Assembly: GCF_900113805.1 (NCBI RefSeq)
Contig: NZ_FOQT01000004.1
Span: 124,001-188,000 of the forward strand
Origin: Halpernia frigidisoli
Lineage (GTDB): Bacteria > Bacteroidota > Bacteroidia > Flavobacteriales > Weeksellaceae
DNA length: 64,000 nucleotides
Reading direction: 5' to 3'
Each line of letters opens with the position of its first letter. Position 1 is the first letter of the stretch. Below, piece by piece: positions 17,895 to 27,163 of the stretch. The notes beneath the pieces are model-generated. The model saw only the letters and a list, made by a program, of their open reading frames with translations. It searched no databases and was not told the DNA's origin. A program made the translations under genes and the position numbers.

Positions 17895-17978
17895 TTAAAT
17901 TTTATCAAAAAAGTTAATAGATTTAGCCAAAACGAAGAATATTAAAATCCCAAGGGCTACTAAGATAATTGTCATCAT
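17895..17978 (-). CDS. Small single-helix membrane protein upstream of kdpF
   Basis: The 27-codon ORF starts with two ATGs (MMTIILVALGILIFFVLAKS) and ends INFFDKI. It has one strongly hydrophobic helix and a short basic/polar tail, and it ends 4 bases before kdpF starts. I do not know a named family. Size, topology and tight packing suggest an additional small subunit or a KdpF paralogue. Coding is supported by position and hydrophobicity only. Confidence 0.6.
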   Translation of the reverse strand: MMTIILVALGILIFFVLAKSINFFDKI

Positions 17979-17980
17979 AA

Positions 17981-18094
17981 TTAAAGTATTATTAGTCTGT
18001 ATGTTGTCCCTATTATAGAAATCAAGGCGAAAAAGGCGGCAAGCAAATGCCAGGATTTCAGGTTTTTTTCTATTTTGATTTTGAGGTGTGCCAT
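17981..18094 (-). CDS. Small membrane protein, first gene of the kdp transport operon
   Basis: The 37-codon ORF begins MAHLKIKIEKNLKSWHLLAA, continues with one hydrophobic helix (FFALISIIGTTY) and ends RLIIL. It ends 2 bases before the next small ORF, so the two small ORFs and kdpF form a compact chain ahead of kdpA. The amphipathic basic N-terminus and single helix suggest a membrane-associated regulator or subunit. I do not recognise the family. Confidence 0.55.
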   Translation of the reverse strand: MAHLKIKIEKNLKSWHLLAAFFALISIIGTTYRLIIL

Positions 18095-18207
18095 GAATTT
18101 ATTTTTAAGTTGTGCCACGACTTACTCAATTTCAGAACCGAAGAATTGATATTAGTCGTAAAGTCTTAATTGAAGGAGCTTTACATAGATTTTGAAAAAA
18201 CGCCACA

Positions 18208-18239
18208 AAAAAAACCCTATCGTTTTGAAAGGGTTTTTT
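18208..18239 (-). terminator. Terminator downstream of the kdp response regulator
   Basis: On the minus strand AAAACCCTTTC and GATAGGGTTTTTTTT form a hairpin with an ACGAT-like loop and a long T run, 26 bases after the regulator stop. It separates the regulator transcript from the kdp structural operon, which therefore needs its own promoter in 18095-18207. Confidence 0.75.
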
Positions 18240-18264
18240 ACTTAATTACTATCGTTTTGAAAGT

Positions 18265-19602
18265 CTAACTAATTTTATATTCGTCGATTTTCCGATAAAG
18301 TGTCGTCAATGCAATATTTAAAAGTTTGGCAGTTTCGGTTTTATTGCCGTTTGTATAATTTAAAACACGCTGAATATGAATTTTTTCAGCACTTGACAAT
18401 TCAAAAGCCGACATTATTTTTACCTCAGAATTTTGAATTTTAAAATCCGAAGGCAAAGTGTTGGTGTTTAATGTTTCGCCGTCCGCCAAAATCACACTTC
18501 TTTCGATCACATTTCGCAGTTCACGGATATTGCCTTTCCAGGAATGTTGTTTTAAAGAATTAAGATAATCTTCCGAAAATGAAGTGATCTTTCGTGAAGA
18601 TTTAGCACTGAAAAATCTCAAAAAATAATCTGCCAAAATCTCAATATCGGAAATCCGATCGCGTAAAGCAGGTAAAATAATATTAAAAATATTGATTCTG
18701 TAATACAAATCTTCTCTAAAATTTCCTGCTTTAATTTCACTTGGCAAATCACGATTTGTAGCGGCAATAATTCTGACGTCCACTTTTGTAGGCTTGCTGT
18801 CACCTACTTTTAAAAACTCGCCAGATTCTAAAACCCGTAATAATTTAGCCTGTAAATCGAGCGGCATTTCACCCAATTCATCCAGAAAAACAGTACCATT
18901 ATTGGCTTCCTCAAAAATACCTTTTGAATCTTTCACTGCGCCCGTAAATGCGCCCGCTTTGTGACCAAACAATTCATTTTCTAATAATTCTTTGCTAAAA
19001 GCGGAACAGTTTATGGCGATAAAATTTTGTTTAGACCTTGAACTTGAGTTATGAATTGCTTGTGCAAAAACCTCTTTTCCCGTCCCTGTTTCGCCCGTTA
19101 AAAGAACAGTTGCATCAGTATTTGCGACTTTTTCAGCATCTTCAATTGCGGCTTTTAAAATCTTTGATTTTCCAATAATAGAATCGAACGAAAATCGATT
19201 TCCCAATTGTTTTTCTAAATTAAAAATGCGCTTATTAAGTTTTACTTTTTCAAGTGCTTTATAAATTAGCGGAATGATTTTATTATTGTCATCACCTTTC
19301 GTGATATAATCAAAAGCGCCGTTTTTAATGGCTTGTACGCCATCGGGAATATTTCCAAACGCCGTGAGCATAATGGTTTCTGTGGCTGGATGCTTTTCTT
19401 TTAATATTTTAGAAAAATCAACGCCGCTTCCGTCCGGTAATTTTACATCGCAAACGATCACGTCAATTTCCGTGCGCTCTAATTTCTTTAAAGCACTTTT
19501 CAAATCTCCCACTTGAAAAACTTCAAAGCCTTCCAAACTTAAAATTCTTGAAAGCAGACCGCGGATTTTTTCCTCGTCGTCGATGATTAAAATGGTGTTC
19601 AA
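18265..19602 (-). CDS. Sigma-54-dependent response regulator (NtrC/ZraR type) of the kdp locus
   Basis: The 445 residues contain a receiver domain (acidic pocket DDEE at 8-11, phosphorylated Asp52 in VCDVKLPDGSG), an AAA+ domain (Walker A GETGTGKE at 170-177, sigma-54 contact loop GAFTGA at 217-222, Walker B VFLDELGE) and a Fis-type helix-turn-helix at the end (NKTETAKLLNIALTTLYRKIDEY). It lies upstream of kdpFABC in the same direction, and the kinase lies at the far end, so the pair brackets the operon. It takes the place of the OmpR-type KdpE of proteobacteria. No clear -24/-12 promoter was found before the small ORFs. Confidence 0.92.
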   Translation of the reverse strand: MNTILIIDDEEKIRGLLSRILSLEGFEVFQVGDLKSALKKLERTEIDVIVCDVKLPDGSGVDFSKILKEKHPATETIMLTAFGNIPDGVQAIKNGAFDYITKGDDNNKIIPLIYKALEKVKLNKRIFNLEKQLGNRFSFDSIIGKSKILKAAIEDAEKVANTDATVLLTGETGTGKEVFAQAIHNSSSRSKQNFIAINCSAFSKELLENELFGHKAGAFTGAVKDSKGIFEEANNGTVFLDELGEMPLDLQAKLLRVLESGEFLKVGDSKPTKVDVRIIAATNRDLPSEIKAGNFREDLYYRINIFNIILPALRDRISDIEILADYFLRFFSAKSSRKITSFSEDYLNSLKQHSWKGNIRELRNVIERSVILADGETLNTNTLPSDFKIQNSEVKIMSAFELSSAEKIHIQRVLNYTNGNKTETAKLLNIALTTLYRKIDEYKIS

Positions 19603-19647
19603 AATAATAGTTTAGCCTACAAATTTAAAATTTTTCCTGAGCTTCAC

Positions 19648-21075
19648 TTATTTAAAAGTCTTTTTTAAAAAATTTTTATTTTTATTCAAAGTGTAGATTT
19701 GCGAAAAAAGAGTGTTTAGCGATTCTGAATAAGTTGGATGTGCGAAAATACCTGTCGGAAAATAATCTGCCGGGATTTTTCCTAACATTGCCATTTGCAG
19801 AACGGTCGCAATCTCGCCACCTTCCGTACAAACGATCGAAGCGCCTAAAATCTGACCGGATTTATTGTCAATAACAGCTTTCCAGGGACCTTGTGTTTGC
19901 GCTGTTTCTTTACCTCGTGTAATTCTTTCGCCTGCGATTTTTATCACAGAATAATCCAGTTTTTGCTTTTTTGCCTGATTTTCAGAAAGTCCAACGCGAC
20001 CAACTTGTGGATCTGTAAACATTGTGTAAGGAACAATTCTGCCTTTTGTAGTGCGTTTTCCTTTATGTAAAATATTTTCCGTCATGATCACAAAATCGTT
20101 GTAGGAAATATGCGTAAACTGCGGTCCGCCGTTAATATCGCCCATCGCAAAAATATTTTTTACATTGGTTTCCAGTTTTGAATTCACTTTTATAAAGCCT
20201 TTTTCATCCAGTTTAATTCCGGCTGCTTTTGTATTTAAAGTGTCGGCATTTGAAATTCTTCCTGTCACAACTAATAAATGTGAACCGGTAATTGAATGTT
20301 CTTTTCCTTTAATTTTATAAGTTACGCTTACATTTTTGCCATTTTCTGACACTTTTTCAACGAATGAATTTAAAATAAAATTCATTCCTTCTTTTTCCAA
20401 AATTTCCTGCAACGGTTTGGTTACGTCTTCATCTTCGTGCGACATTATTGTTGATGAATTATCTAAAATTGTTACTTTGCTGCCAAATCTGCTATACATT
20501 TGTCCAAGTTCCAAACCAATATATCCGCCGCCGACCACGATCAGTTTCTTTGGAATTTCCTTTAATTCAAGGATTCCAGTTGAATCGTAATATTTTATTT
20601 TATCTAAATTTTTGATTTTTGGAATGGCCGGTCTTGCGCCTGCGTCAATGAAAATATACGGCGCCGAAAATTCTTTTTCTTTTCCGTTTTCCATTTTTAC
20701 GATGACTGTATTTTTATCTTTAAAGGAACCTTTTCCGTAAACAATTTCTAAATTTTTTACTTCGCCCATTCTTTTGATCATGCCTTTTTTTCCTTCTTCA
20801 ACAATAGCATCTTTTCGTTGTTGTGTTTTTTTAAAGTTAATGTCCAGATCAGAAACTGAGATACCGTGTTTTCCGGCAACTTTTATATCATGCATTACTT
20901 TTGCAGAAGCGATAAGCGTTTTTGTTGGTGTACATCCGACATTTAAACAAACGCCGCCTAATTTTTCCACTGATTTTTCTATCATAACTATTTTCCATCC
21001 TGCTTCTGATAATTTTTTTGCAAAGGGAACATTGGCTTGTCCGGAACCTATTAAAATGGCGTCTTTTTTTATCAT
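19648..21075 (-). CDS. FAD-dependent pyridine nucleotide-disulfide oxidoreductase (dihydrolipoamide dehydrogenase/mercuric reductase-like)
   Basis: The 475 residues show an FAD-binding GSGQANVPFA near the N-terminus, the redox-active pair Cys43-Cys48 in GGVCLNVGCTPTK, an NAD(P)-binding GGGYIGLELGQ, and the C-terminal dimerisation domain with FAHPTYSESLNTL. The usual HPxxxE base of lipoamide dehydrogenases is thus present. The first FAD glycine motif is GSGQAN rather than GxGxxG. It is not adjacent to 2-oxoacid dehydrogenase genes, so its substrate is unknown. The response regulator gene follows after 45 bases and may share its transcript. Confidence 0.85.
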   Translation of the reverse strand: MIKKDAILIGSGQANVPFAKKLSEAGWKIVMIEKSVEKLGGVCLNVGCTPTKTLIASAKVMHDIKVAGKHGISVSDLDINFKKTQQRKDAIVEEGKKGMIKRMGEVKNLEIVYGKGSFKDKNTVIVKMENGKEKEFSAPYIFIDAGARPAIPKIKNLDKIKYYDSTGILELKEIPKKLIVVGGGYIGLELGQMYSRFGSKVTILDNSSTIMSHEDEDVTKPLQEILEKEGMNFILNSFVEKVSENGKNVSVTYKIKGKEHSITGSHLLVVTGRISNADTLNTKAAGIKLDEKGFIKVNSKLETNVKNIFAMGDINGGPQFTHISYNDFVIMTENILHKGKRTTKGRIVPYTMFTDPQVGRVGLSENQAKKQKLDYSVIKIAGERITRGKETAQTQGPWKAVIDNKSGQILGASIVCTEGGEIATVLQMAMLGKIPADYFPTGIFAHPTYSESLNTLFSQIYTLNKNKNFLKKTFK

Positions 21076-21256
21076 TTGTAATTTTTTGGTTTAAATTTTA
21101 AATATCAAATTTCATGTGCAACATTAAGACCATTGAGAATTATTAAAAATGTTGAAAATCGTAATTTTATTTAATAACATAAAATATAAATTAGTTATTA
21201 AAATATTTTTCGAATGATTTAATATTAACCCCTTAAAAAAATGGGGGTAAAATAAA

Positions 21257-21283
21257 TTTCTAACTAAAAAAAACATAAATTTG
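21257..21283 (+). promoter_or_regulatory. Candidate glnN promoter
   Basis: TAAATTTG at 21276-21283 fits TAnnTTTG and is followed by C. The -33 position shows only TTTC (21257-21260), with a short spacer. The ATG follows 19 bases later. Confidence 0.35.
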
Positions 21284-21302
21284 CAAAAAAAATCAAATCA
21301 AA

Positions 21303-23498
21303 ATGTCAACACTAAGATTTAAAGCTTTAGAAACGCTTGCATTTAAAAGTTACAGAAATGATAATGCGGTAGAAATTCCGTCAAAACTTTCTGAGTTATT
21401 TTGCAAAAATGTCTTTTCCGAAGATACAATGCGCGAATATTTAACGAAAGAAGCCTTCACGTCTATTATGGATGCGATAAAAAAAGGCAGTAAAATGCCG
21501 CGTCCAATTGCAGATCAGGTTGCTGTGGCGATGAAAGACTGGGCAATGGCTAAAGGCGTGACGCATTACACGCACTGGTTTCAGCCATTAACAGGCGCAA
21601 CTGCTGAAAAGCATGATTCTTTTTTTACGCCTATCGAAAATGGAAAAGCAATTGAGAGATTCTCCGGAAATTTATTAATTCAGCAGGAACCGGACGCTTC
21701 ATCTTTTCCAAATGGTGGCATTAGAAATACTTTTGAAGCTAGAGGTTACACGGCTTGGGATCCAACTTCGCCGGCTTTTATTATGGGAACTACGCTTTGT
21801 ATTCCTTCGATTTTTATTTCCTATACTGGCGAAACTTTAGATTATAAAGCACCACTTTTAAGATCACTTCAATCTGTGGATAAAGCGGCAACGGATGTGA
21901 TGCAGTATTTTGATAAAAATGTGACGAAAGTAACACCAACTTTGGGTTGGGAACAGGAATATTTTTTAGTTGATTCAGCACTTTATCAATCAAGACCTGA
22001 TTTGGTTTTAACAGGAAAAACTTTGCTTGGACATTCACCAGCGAAAGGTCAACAGCTTGATGATCACTATTTTGGCTCAATCCCGACAAGGGTGATGAAC
22101 TTCATGAAAGAGCTGGAAATTGAATGTATGAAACTGGGAATTCCTGTAACTACACGTCATAATGAAGTGGCGCCAAATCAGTTTGAAATGGCACCAATGT
22201 TTGAAGAAGCGAATGTTGCCGTTGATCACAATTCGCTTTTGATGGATGTAATGGCGAGAATTGCGCACAAACATCATTTCCATGTTTTGCTTCACGAAAA
22301 ACCTTTCGCAGGCGTGAACGGAAGTGGCAAACACAATAACTGGTCTTTAAGCACAGATACTGGCGAAAATCTTTTAAGTCCAGGGAAAAATCCAAAGAAA
22401 AATTTACAGTTTTTGACGTTTTTCATTAACACGATAAAAGCAGTAAATGAATATGCTGATCTTTTGAGAGCAGGAATTGCGTCGGCAAATAATGACCACA
22501 GATTGGGCGCCAATGAAGCGCCGCCGGCAATTATTTCGGTTTTTATTGGTTCGCAATTATATTCAGTATTGTCTGAACTTGAAAAAGTAACGGAAGGAAA
22601 ATTATCACCGGATGAAAAAACAGATTTGAAATTAAACGTTGTTGGTAAAATTCCTGAGATTTTACTTGATAATACGGATAGAAACAGAACGTCGCCTTTT
22701 GCTTTTACCGGAAATAAATTTGAGATCCGCGCGGTTGGTTCTTCCGCAAATTGTGCAGAAACAATGACGATCATGAACGCAATTGCTGCGAAACAGTTAC
22801 GTGATTTTAAAGCTGAAGTTGATGCTTTGGTTGAAACTGGTCTTAAAAAAGATGAAGCGATATTTAATGTTTTAAGAGAATACATTAAACAGTCGAAAAA
22901 TATTATGTTTGAAGGCGATGGTTATTCTGAGGACTGGGCAATAGAAGCTGAAAAAAGAGGTTTAAGTAATCTTAAAACAACTCCGGAAGCTTTAAAACGT
23001 GAAATGGATAAAAAATTCACAGATCTATATGAAGAGCTTGAAATTTTCACGCATAGAGAAATTGAAGCTAGAAATGAGATTAAACTGGAAAAATATTCTA
23101 CGACAATTGATATTGAAGCAAGAGTTTTAGCGGATATTGCAAGAAATCACATTATTCCAAGTGCGTTGAATTATCAAAACAGATTGATAGAAAATGTAAA
23201 AGGCTTGAAGGAAATTTTTGGTGAAACTGAATTTAAAGAACTTGCAAAAGAGCAAATGCATTTGATAAAGAATATTTCCGGGAATGTTTCTGCTATTAAA
23301 TTGGGTGTTGAAGCCTTATTAGAAGCGAGAGAAACCGCACATGCGATTGAAAACGGTCAGGAACGCGCGACTTATTTCTGTGAGAAAGTTAAAACTTTAT
23401 TTGAAGTAATTCGTACACCTTCCGACGATTTGGAAATGATGGTTGATGATGAACTTTGGCCTTTGACAAAATACAGAGAATTGCTTTTCACGAGATAA
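21303..23498 (+). CDS. glnN: Glutamine synthetase type III
   Basis: The 731 residues match the long GSIII class of Bacteroidota, which makes glutamine from glutamate, ammonia and ATP. Visible landmarks are HYTHWFQPLTGATAEKHD (class III nucleotide-site region), GWEQEYFLVD (metal-binding Glu residues), EVAPNQFEMAP, GVNGSGKHNNWSL and NDHRLGANEAPPAI, followed by the C-terminal helical extension specific to GSIII. No glnB or amtB lies nearby. The gene stands alone, divergent from the flavoprotein gene, and ends at a strong terminator. Confidence 0.97.
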   Translation: MSTLRFKALETLAFKSYRNDNAVEIPSKLSELFCKNVFSEDTMREYLTKEAFTSIMDAIKKGSKMPRPIADQVAVAMKDWAMAKGVTHYTHWFQPLTGATAEKHDSFFTPIENGKAIERFSGNLLIQQEPDASSFPNGGIRNTFEARGYTAWDPTSPAFIMGTTLCIPSIFISYTGETLDYKAPLLRSLQSVDKAATDVMQYFDKNVTKVTPTLGWEQEYFLVDSALYQSRPDLVLTGKTLLGHSPAKGQQLDDHYFGSIPTRVMNFMKELEIECMKLGIPVTTRHNEVAPNQFEMAPMFEEANVAVDHNSLLMDVMARIAHKHHFHVLLHEKPFAGVNGSGKHNNWSLSTDTGENLLSPGKNPKKNLQFLTFFINTIKAVNEYADLLRAGIASANNDHRLGANEAPPAIISVFIGSQLYSVLSELEKVTEGKLSPDEKTDLKLNVVGKIPEILLDNTDRNRTSPFAFTGNKFEIRAVGSSANCAETMTIMNAIAAKQLRDFKAEVDALVETGLKKDEAIFNVLREYIKQSKNIMFEGDGYSEDWAIEAEKRGLSNLKTTPEALKREMDKKFTDLYEELEIFTHREIEARNEIKLEKYSTTIDIEARVLADIARNHIIPSALNYQNRLIENVKGLKEIFGETEFKELAKEQMHLIKNISGNVSAIKLGVEALLEARETAHAIENGQERATYFCEKVKTLFEVIRTPSDDLEMMVDDELWPLTKYRELLFTR

Positions 23499-23524
23499 TT
23501 TAAATCTAATATCAGCAAAATAAA

Positions 23525-23556
23525 AAACCGTCCTGAAATAATTTCAGGACGGTTTT
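23525..23556 (+). terminator. glnN terminator
   Basis: AAACCGTCCTGAAAT and ATTTCAGGACGGTTT form a long perfect stem, followed by TTCTTTT, 27 bases after the glnN stop. Confidence 0.9.
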
Positions 23557-23600
23557 CTTTTGGAATTTAGTTAAAACGGGTCTGTTTTTTTGTGAAATTT

Positions 23601-23709
23601 AAATAGCCCAGATAGGAACGGCATCCTTTTTTTGCGGCTGGAAATTACGCGGAATGAATATAAGAAAGGGCAAAAAAAAAGATATAGTGGATAGCTGGAA
23701 ATAGCTCCT
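23601..23709 (+). repeat. Structured intergenic element, copy A (possible ncRNA)
   Basis: The sequence starts AAATAGCCCAGATAGGAACG, continues GCATCCTTTTTTTGC, then a variable loop, then GCAAAAAAAAAGATATAGTGG and ATAGCTGGAAATAGCTCC. The TTTTTTTGC and GCAAAAAAA arms pair, and the flanks are the same as in a second copy at 35523-35630. It lies between the convergent glnN and DUF5686 genes. I recall similar sequences throughout flavobacterial genomes; it may be the Flavo-1 RNA motif, which I could not check. Confidence 0.65.
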
Positions 23710-23716
23710 GAAAAAA

Positions 23717-26239
23717 TTAAAAATTGACTTGAAAACCTGCTTTTATGCCGAATTTTGAAATATTTGGACGGTCAAGATAATTGCCGCGCCAGTTAAAATC
23801 TACACGAAGAATTCTCAAATTACCAAAACCGATATTTTCTATACCGAAACCATATTCATAATAAACGTGATCTGATGGCGCAGAATATTGGACGGCGCTT
23901 CGATTAATTCCTTTTGAAGCATCACTCAAAGTTCCATATGCAGCACGAAATAGTGCCACTTCACGGAGTTTTAGTTTTTTAATTAAAGGAATATACGACA
24001 GAATTTTGCCATTAAAATGATGTTCAATATTTAAAGTTGTATAATTATCTGCGACAAATTCATAGTAATTTAATAGCGCAAAAGTATTGGGAATTAAGCT
24101 ATAAGACTGATTTCCTGGAATTACATTTTGTAAGGCCAAAGGAAGTGTTTCGAAGGTTTTACCGGCTTCAAAATTAAGAATAGATTTGCCCCAAACGCCC
24201 GTTAATATCGGCTGAGTGTAGAGAAACTGAAGTTTGTTGTAATTAAAATCTGCATTAAAAAGACCTTTTACGCCTCGTGTGTATTTTAAAACAAAGCTTG
24301 GTGCTAAAGTCGTGTGTGAATAACGATCGATGCCTGTTTCAGAAAATTTTGCGCCGGGATTTGCGATTAAACTTAGTACAAAATGAGAATCATTAACGGT
24401 TTTTCTGATCTCGTTGCCATAGTTGTAAGTCAAGTCAAAAAGTTCATTATTTCCCGATTTAATGCTGCGTAAAGTCCCGTCTAATCTGATCTGAAAGTTT
24501 TTAATTGGCTCGATGGAAGTGTAGATGCTTTCCTGTGTGCTTGAACTCAAGGAAGTATTATCGCCACTTGCAAAAACGGTGGAAGAGGCGAAAGATCTTG
24601 ACATAATGCCGTCATCACCGGTTAAAGCAACGCCTAATTGTAAAATATCGCGTCGCGCGCCTGCACCAATTTGAAAACGGTTTGTTTTATTGAACATGTA
24701 TTTTCCTTCGATGCCGTATTTAAACTGTTTGTCTTTAAAACCATAAGCGCCGTAACCCTGAATTCTCCAGTCGTCATTCGGCGAAAAATAAGTTTTTCCG
24801 CCTAATCTAATGCGGTCACCTTCAATAACGTTGCTGCCATAGACTGAATAAATATCTCCAATATCAAAAGCGTGACCCACGTTGAAATAGCCTGAGGAAG
24901 CGGTTTCATAAATCTTTATAAATCTTTTGAATTTTGGAATCTGCTGAAGTTGAGAAAGCATTTTATAAACGCCAGCTTCTTCTACATTTAAAGAATCTGA
25001 ACGGTTTTGTTCCCAAAAATCGTCAGTTTTAGTTATTTCCTGTGTTGTTTTTGGAGTTTCATTTTGGAAAACAGTCGGGTTGATTTCTTTGTTAAATTCA
25101 TAATCGCTGTAATCGACTGTGCGTCTTGCCAACATGCCGTTCGAGTCTTTATTTTTACTTATTAAAGAAAGGTCGAATTCTGTGGTATTTTTTAAAGGAA
25201 TAAAAGTTTTTTCGTCCGGATTATCAAATTCAAGTTCGGTGAAAACGCCATTGACGAAATTGACGTTCATATTTTTAGAAGATTTTAAAGACACTTTTAC
25301 GACAGCATATGCATCTTTTGAAATATAAAGATCACCTATGAAAGCTAAAACATCTGTTCTTCTGGGGAAATATTTGATGTGGTAACAATCTTCTCCGCGA
25401 ACTGAAATTGTATCAATTAAATTATAATCATAAGTACTAAAACCGTCTGTAGAAACCGGACTTTGAAAACCAATATTAAAAAAGTTAAGCGTGTTGTCGT
25501 AGATATTAATTTCTTTATATAAATTTTTAACCGTCGTAGCCATAATTTGGTTGTCCTGAAAACCGGACGTTTTCTGCGCTACAAGATCTTTCTTTTCTTT
25601 TTTAGCGGGTTGATTTTCCCCATAAATATTATACACCGATTCATTCAAAAACATAGGAAGCGACAACTTTCCATTTGCAGCAGAATCAGCATATTTAAAG
25701 ATAAAATCAACTTTATTAAATATCTTGCGCTTCATAAAAGCACTGTCGATGTTGCTTAAGTTGAACTGGATCTTCTCATATTCTTTGTACTGATAACTTT
25801 TATAATTATCTAAACCATTTTTCCTTTTATTTGCCCAAACTCGCTGCATAATTGCATAAGCGGGATTATCCTTCTTGTTTTTGTATTTTATTGCAGTTCC
25901 CTGTATCACGACACCTTCAATATTTTCCACAGAATCCTGGCTTAAAATAACTTTTAAAACCACCGGACTTTTCTGCGTAATATTTACAGTTTTTAGATCA
26001 AAACCTTTCTTCTGAAAACGCAGTTTATAAATGATGGAATCAGATGAGATCTTAAAACTGCCAGTTGAAACCAGAGTTGCTGAGACATTATCGTTTATAA
26101 AAATAGAAACGCCGGAAAGAGGTTTTTTCTGTAAAGAATCTGCAACTGTGCCACTTACCAGAAACTGGCAGTGAAAAAAGGAAATTGAGAATAAAAATAT
26201 TAGGCTATATAAAGACTTCGTCTGAAGATTTTGAGGCAT
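23717..26239 (-). CDS. DUF5686 outer membrane protein with carboxypeptidase-like regulatory domain
   Basis: The 840 residues begin with a signal peptide (MPQNLQTKSLYSLIFLFSISFFHCQF), followed by a CarboxypepD_reg-like beta-sandwich at ~28-110 (VSGTVADSLQKKPLSGVSIFIND) and then the DUF5686 region. The latter has many transmembrane strands and ends FGIKAGFQVNF, typical of an outer membrane barrel closing strand. Its molecular role is unknown; the domain pairing is characteristic of Bacteroidota and resembles the front of SusC-like proteins without a TonB plug. The gene stands alone. Confidence 0.85.
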   Translation of the reverse strand: MPQNLQTKSLYSLIFLFSISFFHCQFLVSGTVADSLQKKPLSGVSIFINDNVSATLVSTGSFKISSDSIIYKLRFQKKGFDLKTVNITQKSPVVLKVILSQDSVENIEGVVIQGTAIKYKNKKDNPAYAIMQRVWANKRKNGLDNYKSYQYKEYEKIQFNLSNIDSAFMKRKIFNKVDFIFKYADSAANGKLSLPMFLNESVYNIYGENQPAKKEKKDLVAQKTSGFQDNQIMATTVKNLYKEINIYDNTLNFFNIGFQSPVSTDGFSTYDYNLIDTISVRGEDCYHIKYFPRRTDVLAFIGDLYISKDAYAVVKVSLKSSKNMNVNFVNGVFTELEFDNPDEKTFIPLKNTTEFDLSLISKNKDSNGMLARRTVDYSDYEFNKEINPTVFQNETPKTTQEITKTDDFWEQNRSDSLNVEEAGVYKMLSQLQQIPKFKRFIKIYETASSGYFNVGHAFDIGDIYSVYGSNVIEGDRIRLGGKTYFSPNDDWRIQGYGAYGFKDKQFKYGIEGKYMFNKTNRFQIGAGARRDILQLGVALTGDDGIMSRSFASSTVFASGDNTSLSSSTQESIYTSIEPIKNFQIRLDGTLRSIKSGNNELFDLTYNYGNEIRKTVNDSHFVLSLIANPGAKFSETGIDRYSHTTLAPSFVLKYTRGVKGLFNADFNYNKLQFLYTQPILTGVWGKSILNFEAGKTFETLPLALQNVIPGNQSYSLIPNTFALLNYYEFVADNYTTLNIEHHFNGKILSYIPLIKKLKLREVALFRAAYGTLSDASKGINRSAVQYSAPSDHVYYEYGFGIENIGFGNLRILRVDFNWRGNYLDRPNISKFGIKAGFQVNF

Positions 26240-26652
26240 TTTCCGGTACTATTTTGCAAATTTAATGGAAATAGTTAGCTATGCGTTACTTTTAGCAAAG
26301 ATTAACTATATTTTCATACTTCAATATAAAATAATGCCATAAAATATGTTTAAGTAATTTTTTGAAATTTTTTATGATTTTTAAATCTCCTTTAATTTAA
26401 CTTTAGCAAGATATTATTTTATAAGTAGAATCAAAAATAGCAGGAAATTGACCAAATTTAAAAAAGTAAATTTTTAATAAATTTTTAAATGTGGTTGTAG
26501 TTCTTTTAAAAATAATTATTTTTAAGAATATGCTTTTTATATTATGACGATTTTGAATAAATATTTTAACTAAAAATTAACTAAAATGCGAGTTTTAAGT
26601 AATAATATTTTAATTTATAAAGCGTTTTTATATTAATTCAGAATTTTAATTT
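26240..26652. other. Long AT-rich intergenic gap
   Basis: The 413 bases are extremely AT-rich with many A and T runs. I see no credible ORF, hairpin terminator or repeat in it. It probably carries the promoters of the divergent DUF5686 gene and of the small ORF at 26653. Confidence 0.4.
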
Positions 26653-27033
26653 GTGAAAAATTTCGTGTTTTATATGATTTTTGGGTTCATCTTTATTTCT
26701 AGTAATAAAGAGGGTAGTTCTGTGAATATTTTTAATTCACCGACTTGTTTTAATATGGTTAAAAATGAGATCTGTGGACAAACGCAAAATCACTTTTCAA
26801 AAAACGACCTTCAAAATAAAAAAGGTAGATCAGATCATAAAACACATCGAAAAAGCCATCCTGTTATTCATATGAATCACATTGGTTTTAATATAATTTT
26901 AAATTCCGCATATCATTTTAAAAAAATAAACCATGTATTTTTTGTAAAATCTGATATCATTAAGAATAGAAGAAATTTATATTCCAATTGCCTTTTAGGC
27001 TCAATATGGCATCCGCCTAAAATTTTATCTTAA
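26653..27033 (+). CDS. Small secreted protein with a C-terminal W-x-PPK motif
   Basis: The 126-codon frame starts at a GTG and has a hydrophobic N-terminus (FVFYMIFGFIFISS) that could be a signal peptide. The body is rich in Lys, His and Asn with scattered Cys, and it ends LLGSIWHPPKILS. Small Bacteroidota proteins ending in a W/F-x-PPK motif often precede genes for metal handling or TonB-linked receptors; I recall this from related families (DUF6660, HYC_CC_PP) and cannot assign one. It lies 130 bases before the thioredoxin-like gene in the same direction. Coding is likely but not certain. Confidence 0.5.
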   Translation: MKNFVFYMIFGFIFISSNKEGSSVNIFNSPTCFNMVKNEICGQTQNHFSKNDLQNKKGRSDHKTHRKSHPVIHMNHIGFNIILNSAYHFKKINHVFFVKSDIIKNRRNLYSNCLLGSIWHPPKILS

Positions 27034-27163
27034 AGAAATTTACTTCTTTAAAACGATTTTAAATATCGGAATTTTAAAGAATTTTCAAAAAATCGACTTC
27101 TTTAATTATTGATTTTCAGATATATATTATCTGAAAAACTATTACAATTACATTTTACCTTAA

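Noticed and set aside
18095-18207. A sigma-54 (-24/-12) promoter before the kdp small ORFs
   Set aside because: TGGCAC occurs twice (near 18092 and 18116 on the minus strand), but neither copy has a GC at the correct 10-base spacing. A TGGCAT...TTGC at the right place is one base too short and lies inside a small ORF.
22077-22885. Long minus-strand ORFs inside glnN
   Set aside because: These frames run antisense to a clearly coding, highly conserved gene and encode nothing recognisable.
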